64,000 bases of DNA from RI-153 sp963752935 (GTDB lineage Bacteria; Chloroflexota; Anaerolineae; Caldilineales; Caldilineaceae): assembly GCA_963752935.1 (NCBI GenBank), contig CAVWAL010000004.1, positions 320,386 to 384,385 of the forward strand, given 5' to 3'. Below the pieces are notes generated by a model. That model ran no database searches and was not told where the DNA came from. It was given only the letters and a program-made list of their open reading frames with translations. Of the stretch, positions 27,805-35,581 are shown in pieces (the first letter of the stretch is position 1; each line of letters begins with the position of its first letter). The position numbers and the translations under genes were made by a program.

Positions 27805-29079
27805 TCATCTCATGCTGGGCGAGTAGGGCCAGATCTTCCACTTCTCCAATTCCTGACCATTGACATAGACCCTGGTGCTCGACCAGTTTTGAACGTACTC
27901 CCAGATGCGCCAGAACTGGCGCATCTGTCGCTTCTGATAGATCAACCGATGAATGATCTGGCGACCTTCGTCCATGATCATATGGTAGTTGGGCTGTTTC
28001 TGCGCCACAAAGACAACATGATCATAAAACTGGGAACGGCTTTCGCTAAATTCGAGCACCAAATACCAGTTGGGGGTAGCCGTGTCCACGCCCTCATCGG
28101 CGTCGCCCGCTTCCTCGTCCTCATCGCTCACATCCAATAGAAGCCGTGCGGAAGCTTCGTGTTGGGTGAAGATGTGGGCCGTCTGCAACAGTTCGTTGAG
28201 CAGCGGACTCAGTTGGGCGCGCAGATCCGGCTGGGGCAGGCCTACAACCAGATCGCGGTGGGCGCAGCGCCAGGCCTTCCAGGCACCGTGCCACAGCGGC
28301 GGTGCTTCTGCTTGCGCGGGCTCCGTCTGTGCCGGTTCTGGGGTACTCTCTGGGGCAATCTGGTGGAGAGCATAGCGCAGCGGATCTGCGCCCAAAGCGC
28401 TGGCCAGCGAGTCTACATTCAACTGTACGATTTCGGCTGCGGGCGGATCGGTGTCGGCGACCGCACGCCAGACCTGCTGCGCCGCCAGCACCTCTTTGCC
28501 GCTCAGGGGATGGTTGAGCAGCGCTTGCCAGGCCAGCGCGATCCCCATCAACCCTGGCGAAAAGTCTCCGCGGCCGATCACACGCGCCAGGAATTGATCG
28601 TCCTGGGCCAGCCAACCGGCCAGCAGCGCAGAGCGCGTCAGGTCGGGCGTGATCGACCAGGCCGAGTTTTCCAATAGATCGAGCAGGGTGGCGCGTGCCG
28701 CAGCGGCCTCCTCCTTCCCCAAAAACAGATGGGTTTCGAGGTAAGCCAGGTAGAGGCGTTGGTAGGCGGGTGGGGCGGCGAGATCGGTGTTAGAGAGCCA
28801 GTTGTAAAAGAAGCCGCGCTGTCGTGCGGTCAGCCCGGCATAGCCGATACCGGCCGGCGGTGCGGGCACGGGGTCGTCCGCGGCGACGATCGGCAAAAGT
28901 GGATCGATTTGCGTGTAGTCGGTGGCCTGATCCGCGGCGCGCGCGATGATCGGCTGAACGGGGAGCGTCAAGGTGGCGAGTGCTCTCTCCAGGACAGCGG
29001 CGGCAGGCAGATCGCGGCCTGCGATGCGCAGAAACGGATTCGAATGTGATTCCCAGTCGAGCTCTTCTTCTTCGATCAC
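27805..29079 (-). CDS. hypothetical protein with TerB-N-like region, operon partner of Ycf46-like ATPase
   Basis: About 424 residues if it starts at the GTG at 29079. The frame is open to an ATG at 29241, but that extra part is low-complexity and overlaps tandem GTGAAGGG repeats, so I consider it untranslated. The segment LTARQRGFFYNWLSNTD to YLAYLETHLF resembles the TerB N-terminal domain of tellurite-resistance/defence-associated proteins. The C-terminal part (PNWYLVLEFSESRSQFYDHVVFV) is predicted beta-rich. The role is unknown. The one-base spacing to the ATPase gene suggests that it is a substrate, adaptor or cofactor protein. Confidence 0.65.
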   Translation of the reverse strand: MIEEEELDWESHSNPFLRIAGRDLPAAAVLERALATLTLPVQPIIARAADQATDYTQIDPLLPIVAADDPVPAPPAGIGYAGLTARQRGFFYNWLSNTDLAAPPAYQRLYLAYLETHLFLGKEEAAAARATLLDLLENSAWSITPDLTRSALLAGWLAQDDQFLARVIGRGDFSPGLMGIALAWQALLNHPLSGKEVLAAQQVWRAVADTDPPAAEIVQLNVDSLASALGADPLRYALHQIAPESTPEPAQTEPAQAEAPPLWHGAWKAWRCAHRDLVVGLPQPDLRAQLSPLLNELLQTAHIFTQHEASARLLLDVSDEDEEAGDADEGVDTATPNWYLVLEFSESRSQFYDHVVFVAQKQPNYHMIMDEGRQIIHRLIYQKRQMRQFWRIWEYVQNWSSTRVYVNGQELEKWKIWPYSPSMR

Positions 29080-29202
29080 GGCACTGTTGATTTCGTCGGG
29101 TAGGATAGCGTTTGTAAGAAGCGGCTGTTGGCTGCTTAACCGCTGCTGCTCAGATCGGCAACTATAGCACAGGCGACCTGGGGCTGTCGAAGGTACAGCA
29201 GT

Positions 29203-29226
29203 GTGAAGGGGTGAAGGGGTGAAGGG
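29203..29226. repeat. three tandem 8 bp repeats GTGAAGGG
   Basis: Perfect head-to-tail copies at 29203, 29211 and 29219. They lie in the leader of the minus-strand hypothetical gene. Confidence 0.8.
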
Positions 29227-29375
29227 GGGTGATGAGAACAATGATATGAGATGATGGGATGATGTGTGTCAAGTTTCCTTATCCCATCATCCACCAAAAC
29301 GGATCATTGACAGGTATATACCAGATTCGTCGGAACAGTGACGTATGCAACGCCAGCGCCGGGTGAGTAGCATTT

Positions 29376-29448
29376 GCCACAGAGAACACATAGAACACAA
29401 AGCAGAACGCATCGTATCTATCTATGTGTTCTCTGTGTTCTCTGTGGC
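29376..29448. repeat. long inverted repeat in the gap before the VOC gene
   Basis: The arms 29376-29399 and 29425-29448 (GCCACAGAGAACAC type) match in 23 of 24 positions, with a 25 base loop. They are purine-rich and each contains an internal direct repeat AGAACACA. Such ACAGAGAACACA palindromes recur in intergenic DNA of several phyla. No transposase or gene accompanies it in this gap of about 450 bases. Confidence 0.8.
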
Positions 29449-29689
29449 TATTCCCGCAGGTGGTGCGGGTTGGCTACGACAGGAAACGGGATAAATCCTG
29501 TTTCCCGGCGCTCTTGCAGCGAGTCTGAAGTAGATTCGCTGACAAATTGTGACTTGACAAGCTCATTTGTTCGGGTAGACTTCGAGGCACAGATAGCAAC
29601 AGGGCGTAGACGAGCGTTGCTTGGGCAGCGACGCAAAGCTGAACAAACCGCTTGACTTCGCTAGAATTCATCACAGATGAGGATCTTTC

Positions 29690-30079
29690 ATGTCTTATAT
29701 CTCTGGATTGGCCGAAATTGTGTTGTGGACTGCGGATAAGGAGAGGTCGCTCTGGTTTTATCAAGAGTTGTTGGGGTTCGAGTTGATTTCGCCGCCGACA
29801 GTGCGCAATGCCTTTCTGCGCGTGGGCGATGGCAGCGCCGGTGTGCCCGAAATGATTGTGCTGGTGCCTATGCCGCCCGAAGTAGCCGCGAACCCGCGCG
29901 GTGGACAGCTTCATCACCTGGCCTTTCAACTGCCGCCTGAGGCGTTCGATGCGCAATACGCCGCATTGGTCGACGCCGGGTTTAGCCCACGCGGGGGCAA
30001 GCACCCGGTGCTGGCGAGCCGCACCATGTATGTCGACGATCCAGACGGTAACGAGGTAGAGTTCATCTGCCGAGAGTGA
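29690..30079 (+). CDS. VOC family (glyoxalase/bleomycin resistance-like) protein
   Basis: A 129-residue single-module vicinal-oxygen-chelate protein. It begins GLAEIVLWTADKERSLWFYQELLGFE (read in parts) and ends with the metal-site pattern YVDDPDGNEVEFICRE. The histidine of GQLHHLAFQLP and the final glutamate are typical metal ligands. It could be an isomerase, dioxygenase or binding protein; the substrate is unknown. The ATG follows GAGGATCTTTC. It is monocistronic, upstream of the molybdenum-cofactor genes. Confidence 0.88.
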   Translation: MSYISGLAEIVLWTADKERSLWFYQELLGFELISPPTVRNAFLRVGDGSAGVPEMIVLVPMPPEVAANPRGGQLHHLAFQLPPEAFDAQYAALVDAGFSPRGGKHPVLASRTMYVDDPDGNEVEFICRE

Positions 30080-30235
30080 CCGTCGCCTGCCTGCCAACGT
30101 AACTGTTCAGGGTCAGTTGCCGATTAGCCAAGATTCCACCCTGAAATTCGGTTGTGGGTCCATTCGTATCTCTGGCACGTAGGCAAGCCTGTCGGCACAG
30201 AGAATTTCAGGTAGAAACCAAGAAAGAGCCGTATC

Positions 30236-31477
30236 ATGGAATCCACTTACCCCATGCTTTCAGTCGACGAGGCCCTGGCCGTGGTGCTGGCGCAGGCGCA
30301 GCCGCTGCCCGCGGTGAGGGTGAATCCGACGGCTGCGCTGGGGATGATTCTGGCGGAGCCGGTCTACGCCCGCGAGCCGCTGCCGCCTTTTGCTGCTTCA
30401 ATCAAAGACGGCTATGCCGTTGTCGCCTCGGATGGCCCGGGCGTCTACCCGGTTGTGGCCGAAGTAACGGCCGGGCGTCTCGCCGAGTTTGTATTGCAAC
30501 CGGGGATGGCCGCCTATATCACCACCGGTGCGCCGATGCCGCCGGGGGCCGACGCCGTTGTGATGGTGGAAGAAACCGAACGCATCGCGGGCGAGAATGG
30601 GGAGCGCGCTGTGCGCATTGGGGTGCGAGTGAAGCCCGGCGACGATGTGCGGCCTGTGGGCGTGGATGTGGCGGCGGATGAGCTTGTGTTGGATGCCGGA
30701 GAACGCCTGGGCGCGGCGGAAATTGGGCTGCTGGCCACCGTCGGCGCCGTGGACGTGGCCGTCCATCCGCGGCCACGCGTCGCCGTTCTCTCTACGGGGG
30801 ATGAACTGGTTGAGCCGCATCAATCGTTGGGCCCGGGCCAGATCCGCGATAGCAACCGGGCCACGTTGCTGGCTGCTGTGCGCGCCCTCGGCGGTGAACC
30901 TGTCGATCTCGGCATCGGCGGTGACAGTCAACGCCAACTGGAAGAGCGGATCGAACAGGGCTTGCAGCAGGCCGACGTCTTGCTCACCTCGGGTGGCGTG
31001 TCGATGGGTGATCTCGACCTGATCAAGTCCTTGCTGGAACACGCCGGCACCGTCCATTTCGGGCGAGTGCGTATGAAGCCCGGCAAACCTGTCACCTTTG
31101 CCACAGTCAATGCCGGTGGACGGCAACGGCTCGTCTTTGGGCTGCCGGGGAACCCTGTGAGCAGTCTGGTTACCTTTTACCTGTTCGGCTCGCCGGCCTT
31201 GCGCAAATTGGCCGGATGGCGGCACCCGCAGTTGCGACGAGTCCACGCTCGCATCACGCATCCGTTGCACCTGGATCCTGCACGGCCCGAGTATCATCGC
31301 GCCCTCTTGCATTGGGACGGTGACGAACGTTGTTTCGCTGCAACCAGTACCGGCAGCCAGGCCAGCAGCCGCTTGCTCAGCATGCGGACCGCCAATGCGC
31401 TCCTCGAATTGCCGCAACAGGAGGGCACGTTGCCCGCGGGCGCGGTGGTCTCGGCGTTGCTGATTGGCGAGCTGTAG
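30236..31477 (+). CDS. moeA: molybdopterin molybdenumtransferase MoeA
   Basis: 413 residues. It inserts molybdate into adenylylated molybdopterin, the last common step of molybdenum-cofactor synthesis. Visible are PPFAASIKDGYAV (domain I), TTGAPMPPGADAVVMVEE (domain II), and the MoaB/MogA-like domain III with STGDELVEP, GQIRDSNRATLLAAV, TSGGVSMGDLDL and GLPGNPVSSLVTF. The C-terminal domain IV is present. It is the first gene of a set with moaC, moaD and moaE. Confidence 0.95.
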   Translation: MESTYPMLSVDEALAVVLAQAQPLPAVRVNPTAALGMILAEPVYAREPLPPFAASIKDGYAVVASDGPGVYPVVAEVTAGRLAEFVLQPGMAAYITTGAPMPPGADAVVMVEETERIAGENGERAVRIGVRVKPGDDVRPVGVDVAADELVLDAGERLGAAEIGLLATVGAVDVAVHPRPRVAVLSTGDELVEPHQSLGPGQIRDSNRATLLAAVRALGGEPVDLGIGGDSQRQLEERIEQGLQQADVLLTSGGVSMGDLDLIKSLLEHAGTVHFGRVRMKPGKPVTFATVNAGGRQRLVFGLPGNPVSSLVTFYLFGSPALRKLAGWRHPQLRRVHARITHPLHLDPARPEYHRALLHWDGDERCFAATSTGSQASSRLLSMRTANALLELPQQEGTLPAGAVVSALLIGEL

Positions 31478-31555
31478 CGCCGGGTTCCATGCGGATACGG
31501 CAAGATGCGTCGCACCTGAACAGTACCACTGATTATTCAAATAGATAGGATCTTT

Positions 31556-32044
31556 ATGTCCGAAAACCTGACCCATCTGGATCAACACGGTCATGCGGCC
31601 ATGGTGGATGTGAGCGAGAAAAACGTGACGAGCCGTGAAGCGCTGGCCCAGGGCGAAGTGCGAATGTCGCCGTCGACGCTGGCTGCCATCCGCGACGGCG
31701 ACGTGCCCAAGGGCGATGTGCTGGCGGCGGCGCGCATCGCCGGGATCATGGCGGCCAAGCGCACGCCGGAGTTGATTCCGCTCTGCCACACCTTGTTGCT
31801 GAGTAAAGTGGCGGTGGACTTTGAAATCGACGAAGCGCAGAACCGCGTGGTGATCACTGCCAGCGTGCGCTGTAAAGGACAGACCGGCGTCGAGATGGAA
31901 GCGCTCACCGCGGTCAGCGTGGCGGCGCTCACCATTTACGACATGGCCAAGGCACTGGAAAAGACGATGATCATCGGCCCGATTTATCTGCTGGAAAAGC
32001 AGGGCGGCAAATCGGGCGACTGGAGGCGCGAGGCGCAATCATGA
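31556..32044 (+). CDS. moaC: cyclic pyranopterin monophosphate synthase MoaC
   Basis: 162 residues. It converts the MoaA product to cyclic pyranopterin monophosphate. Visible are LTHLDQHGHAAMVDVSEK, the AARIAGIMAAKRTPELIPLCH block (read in parts), and GVEMEALTAVSVAALTIYDM. The conserved KAL and K of the MIIGPIYLLEKQGGKSGDW ending are present. The stop codon overlaps the moaD start by four bases. No moaA is in the window. Confidence 0.95.
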   Translation: MSENLTHLDQHGHAAMVDVSEKNVTSREALAQGEVRMSPSTLAAIRDGDVPKGDVLAAARIAGIMAAKRTPELIPLCHTLLLSKVAVDFEIDEAQNRVVITASVRCKGQTGVEMEALTAVSVAALTIYDMAKALEKTMIIGPIYLLEKQGGKSGDWRREAQS

Positions 32045-32271
32045 CTGTTACCCTACGGCTCTTTGCCGGCCTACGCCAGGCGGCAGGCTTCAAAGAAAAG
32101 CATTTTGATCTGGAAGAAGGCGCTACTGTGGCCGATCTGCTGGCTCAACTGCCCGACACATTGAGCGCACGCACCTTCTACGTTGCCGTCAATCAGGAAT
32201 ACGCTCAGCGCGAGACACTGCTCCACGGCGGGGACGAAGTGGCCCTGCTGCCGCCCGTATCGGGGGGATGA
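32041..32271 (+). CDS. moaD: molybdopterin synthase sulfur carrier MoaD
   Basis: A 76-residue ubiquitin-like protein ending in the required C-terminal Gly-Gly (VALLPPVSGG). The tail is thiocarboxylated and donates sulfur in molybdopterin synthase together with MoaE. Beta-grasp patterns (VTLRLFAGLRQAAG, EGATVADLLAQL) are clear. It overlaps moaC by ATGA and lies 40 bases before moaE. Confidence 0.93.
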   Translation: MTVTLRLFAGLRQAAGFKEKHFDLEEGATVADLLAQLPDTLSARTFYVAVNQEYAQRETLLHGGDEVALLPPVSGG

Positions 32272-32311
32272 TGGACAACTCCGCGCCAACTTTATATGGA
32301 AATGGGGGCTT

Positions 32312-32785
32312 ATGATGCCGGCTAAACTCTTTGAAATTACGGATCAACCACTTTCGCAGGATGACATCTTGCGCCGTGTCAGCCGCCCGGACTGCGGCGG
32401 TGTGGTTACCTTTGCCGGAACCGTGCGCGGCGCTACCGCCGTAGACGAAGGCACACGCGACACCGATTTTTTGGTCTACGAAGCCTATGTAGAAATGGCC
32501 GAGAAGGTGATGGCGCAGATCGGCGACGAGATCATGCAGCAGTGGTCGAAGGTGAAAGTGGTCAGCATCCTGCACCGGATTGGTCGCTGCGAGGTGGAAG
32601 AGCCGACCGTCCTGATTGCAGTGGCGACGCCGCATCGTGGCGACGGCTGCTTCGAAGCGTGTCAGTATGCGATTGAGCGGCTCAAGGCCATAGTGCCGAT
32701 CTGGAAGGAAGAGAACTGGTCTGATGGCAGCGTGTGGGTCGAAGGTCCACGGCAATCGCAGTTGGAAGTGAATCGTCCGGAATGA
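32312..32785 (+). CDS. moaE: molybdopterin synthase catalytic subunit MoaE
   Basis: 157 residues from the ATG at 32312 (a second ATG follows at 32315), with GGGGG a few bases upstream; the frame is open earlier but overlaps moaD. Visible are GGVVTFAGTVRGAT, LVYEAYVEMAEKVM, VVSILHRIGRCEVEEPTV, ATPHRGDGCFEACQYAIERLK (read in parts) and the active-site lysine in IWKEENWSDGS. With MoaD it forms the synthase that adds two sulfurs to the pterin. It is the last gene of the operon. Confidence 0.94.
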   Translation: MMPAKLFEITDQPLSQDDILRRVSRPDCGGVVTFAGTVRGATAVDEGTRDTDFLVYEAYVEMAEKVMAQIGDEIMQQWSKVKVVSILHRIGRCEVEEPTVLIAVATPHRGDGCFEACQYAIERLKAIVPIWKEENWSDGSVWVEGPRQSQLEVNRPE

Positions 32786-32860
32786 GTTTTTGCCCTACGC
32801 TTGACGAGAATGGGGGCAGCGCGTCCTGTGAATCTGGTGCACCCGCTTTCGGCGTCATAT

Positions 32861-32889
32861 TTGACAGGGCGCGGGCCCGATAGTATACT
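32861..32889 (+). promoter_or_regulatory. strong sigma-70-type promoter for rnpB
   Basis: A perfect -35 TTGACA (32861-32866) and a -10 TATACT (32884-32889) are separated by 17 bases. RNase P RNA begins about 50 bases downstream. Confidence 0.75.
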
Positions 32890-32938
32890 TTCGTTTGTTA
32901 TTGTGAGCGCAACACGCTCGTGTATCTTAACAATTGAA

Positions 32939-33438
32939 CGTCAATGGGGAAAGCCGTCGCTACCGGCTACTGTCGTTTGACAAGCTGTCTATGGACAGGC
33001 CCTGTCTCCTGACAGGCGTTGGTAGAGGAACTTCCCGACTCTCACCCATCCTAACAGGTGGAAGGTCGCCCCATGAAACAGCAAGTGGGGGAGGCGGTCT
33101 GGTAACGGGCCGTCGATTACAACCGCAACAGAGAGAAGTCCCGCCGATATTGTCCTTGTGGCGATGTGGGTAAGGGGTGAAAGGGTGGGGTAAGAGCCCA
33201 CCAGCAATGTCAGCAATGGCGTTGGCTAGGCGAGCGTGCGACTGAGAGCAAGGCGAGAGGGTTCCGCTTCGGTGGAATCTCGTCGCAGCGCTACGGCGGA
33301 GCGCAGGTAACACCTGTGTACGCACAAAGCGCCAGTGTCCGAGCGCAGTTCATTTAGGTGAACGGCGCCGACGGAGATTGAGACAGATGACGGCAGGCCG
33401 TAAGGTCACAGAATCGGGGGTATTTTCCCCAATTGACG
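32939..33438 (+). ncRNA. rnpB: RNase P RNA, bacterial class A-like
   Basis: The catalytic RNA of RNase P, which removes the 5' leader of pre-tRNAs. Conserved blocks are visible: GGAACTTCCCGACTC near the 5' side, GCAACAGAGAGAAGTCCCGCC, then GGGTGAAAGGGTGGGGTAAG with AGCCCACCAGC (CR-II/III region), and CACAGAATCGGGGG near the 3' end. The 5' end CGTCAATGGGGAAA pairs with the 3' end TTTTCCCCAATTGACG, closing helix P1, which sets the ends. At about 500 nt it is longer than the E. coli RNA, so some helices are extended. Confidence 0.85.
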
Positions 33439-33488
33439 AGACGATGGGAGTTTTGCTCGGCTCTGCCAAAGCTGAGCCGACGAGACAG

Positions 33489-33575
<87 letters not shown>

Positions 33576-33584
33576 GTAGTGAGC

Positions 33585-33616
33585 GGACAGGAAGTCCGGC
33601 GGACAGGAAGTCCGGC
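33585..33616. repeat. tandem duplication of 16 bp between tRNA genes
   Basis: GGACAGGAAGTCCGGC occurs twice head to tail at 33585-33600 and 33601-33616. Each unit contains a small palindrome GGACaggaaGTCC. Confidence 0.85.
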
Positions 33617-33629
33617 GCAGGGAAAGTAT

Positions 33630-33703
<74 letters not shown>

Positions 33704-33825
33704 CGTAGTCAATGCCGGCTGCTGCTTGGCGATGATGAGTGAGAAACAGCAAGCGAAGAATTTGCAGATTTCTGACGGCTGATGTATCATCATCGACAGT
33801 TGCGAGGGCAAAATTGAAGATCTTG

Positions 33826-33902
<77 letters not shown>

Positions 33903-33928
33903 GGGCCGACCATCGTGTCGGTCCTTTT

Positions 33929-34004
<76 letters not shown>

Positions 34005-34050
34005 CAGCACCCCAACCGCTTCGGTCTGCTTTGGCAGGCCGAACGTCCAA

Positions 34051-34122
<72 letters not shown>

Positions 34123-34124
34123 TA

Positions 34125-34159
34125 CGCCGGGGTGGCTCCTGCCCGCCCCGGCGTTTTTT
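34125..34159 (+). terminator. Rho-independent terminator after tRNA-Gln
   Basis: The stem CGCCGGGG/CCCCGGCG is followed by TTTTTT. It suggests that tRNA-His, just downstream, has its own promoter or relies on read-through. Confidence 0.8.
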
Positions 34160-34168
34160 GGATAGTAT

Positions 34169-34241
34169 GGCGCCCATAGCTCAATGGCAGAGCACTTGAT
34201 TGTGGATCAAGAGGTTACGGGTTCGAGCCCCGTTGGGCGCC
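34169..34241 (+). tRNA. tRNA-His (anticodon GTG)
   Basis: Acceptor GCGCCCA/TGGGCGC with the extra G at position -1 (34169) opposite C73 (34241), a histidine tRNA hallmark. The anticodon loop is TTGTGGA and the T-loop is GTTCGAGCC. It is the last tRNA of the array and apparently the integration target of the adjacent island. Confidence 0.95.
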
Positions 34242-34284
34242 CCACACTGTATGTAGTGGGCCGGGGAACAATAAACACTAAATA

Positions 34285-34320
34285 TAGGGGTTGAAACTTC
34301 AGTGTTTCAACCCCTATTTT
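34285..34320 (+). terminator. Rho-independent terminator of the tRNA array
   Basis: The stem TAGGGGTTGAAAC / GTTTCAACCCCTA has a six base loop and is followed by TTTTCTT. Confidence 0.85.
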
Positions 34321-34348
34321 CTTAAGCCTATTGACCCCGTCCCACGAT

Positions 34349-34400
34349 AACCTCTTGACTCTTGCTCCCCAATCAAGTGCTCTGCCATTGAGCTATGGGC
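34349..34400 (-). pseudogene. inverted tRNA-His fragment, probable attachment-site remnant
   Basis: 34370-34400 is the exact reverse complement of 34172-34202 (31 bases, the 5' half of tRNA-His through the start of the anticodon loop). The next part AACCTCTTGA (34349-34358) also matches the tRNA, after an 11 base unrelated insert. It lies directly upstream of the recombinase gene. Confidence 0.8.
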
Positions 34401-34452
34401 ATTACGCACCAGGAGAGTATCTACACAGGAACCATCTCAACAGGAGGTAACT

Positions 34453-35342
34453 GTGTCCAGTCCCATCCATATCGCCCTCGAAGCGTTCTTCCTCGACTGT
34501 CGTTCTCGTCGCCTGAAACCCACCACGTTGGAGTGGTATGACTACATGCTGAAGCCCTTCCTCAAGTGGTTGATGGAAGAGCACCAGGTTGACCAGTTGG
34601 AGCATGTCACTGCTTCCCACATTCGAATGTATCTCCTCCATCTACAAGAAGACGCTGAGTGGAAAGACACCTCACAGCATGGTGCTGCTCGGGCCGTCCG
34701 TGTCTTCTTCAATTTCTGCGTACGCGAAGACTTCCTTATCAAGTCCCCCATGCTCAGGGTCAGAATGCCCAAGCGGGACAAACGGATCCTACCTGCGTTT
34801 ACGCCTGCTGAAGTACAACGGATCTTGGGTGTCTGCACATGTGATCGGGATAGGGCGCTCGTTCTATTCCTGCTTGACACTGGTGTCCGTGTACAAGAGT
34901 GCGCCAACGTGCAGATGGACGATATAGATCTCAATTCTGGCACCGTCTTCATCCGGTTGGGTAAAGGAGGAAAGGATCGGATTGTCTACTTTGGAGACAA
35001 AACCCACAAGCAACTGATGAAATACTTCATGGAACTGGGCCGCATTCCTGGTGCTGGGAGTCGTTGTGGTACACACTCACCAGCAGCAAACCCATGTCAC
35101 GGGCTGGCATCCAAACTTTGATGAAGGTGATACGCAGCCGTTGCAACATTTCACACCTTACGCCACACACCTTTCGACGAACCTTTGCGATCTGGAACCT
35201 ACGTGCGGGCATGAACATCTACGAGTTGCAGCGTCTCATGGGTCATTCCGATCTCTCCGTGTTGGAACGCTATCTTGACATAGCCAACGCCGATCTCCGG
35301 GCCGCTCATAAACGGATAGGCGCTGTCGATAAAATGCTGTGA
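34453..35342 (+). pseudogene. tyrosine recombinase (XerC/D-like integrase), one frameshift
   Basis: It starts at a GTG at 34453 with AGGAGGT upstream. The N-terminal SAM-like core-binding domain spans residues 1-95. The catalytic domain has the first arginine in TGVRVQECA. After a one-base loss near 35055 (GCTGGGAG) the frame continues with HTFRRTFA (HxxR), LMGHSDLSVLERY (histidine and nucleophilic tyrosine). Joined, the protein is about 295 residues with all catalytic residues present. It is located beside the tRNA-His fragment, so it is a likely integrase of the island's left part. Whether it is active depends on whether the indel is real. Confidence 0.83.
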
Positions 35343-35412
35343 CCCGTTCTGGCGACGTCAGCGAAGTCCACGCTCAAAACTCACCAGGCAATACCACCGC
35401 TGTGGCCACAAA

Positions 35413-35448
35413 GGGCTGCAATCTCGAAAAGGGATTGCAGCCCTTTTT
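35413..35448 (+). terminator. Rho-independent terminator after the integrase
   Basis: The stem GGGCTGCAATC / GATTGCAGCCC is followed by TTTTT. Confidence 0.85.
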
Positions 35449-35581
35449 CATTTCCAGCGCTGTGAAGTGTCACTGAAGACTTTCCAATCACAAACAGAAT
35501 CCCATTCAACCAATGCCACTGTGACGTCCACTACGGTGCTTGCAGCGACATTGGATGAATAGGCCTCATAAGGAGACAGGC

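Noticed and set aside
26661..27863. 400-codon open frame on the plus strand
   Set aside because: Antisense to the Ycf46-like ATPase, low-complexity composition.
30080..30235. molybdenum-cofactor riboswitch upstream of moeA
   Set aside because: I could not find the conserved helices or sequence blocks of that RNA in this leader.
30398..32038. 546-codon open frame on the minus strand
   Set aside because: It lies fully opposite moeA and moaC, which have complete family signatures. It is an antisense shadow of high-GC coding sequence.
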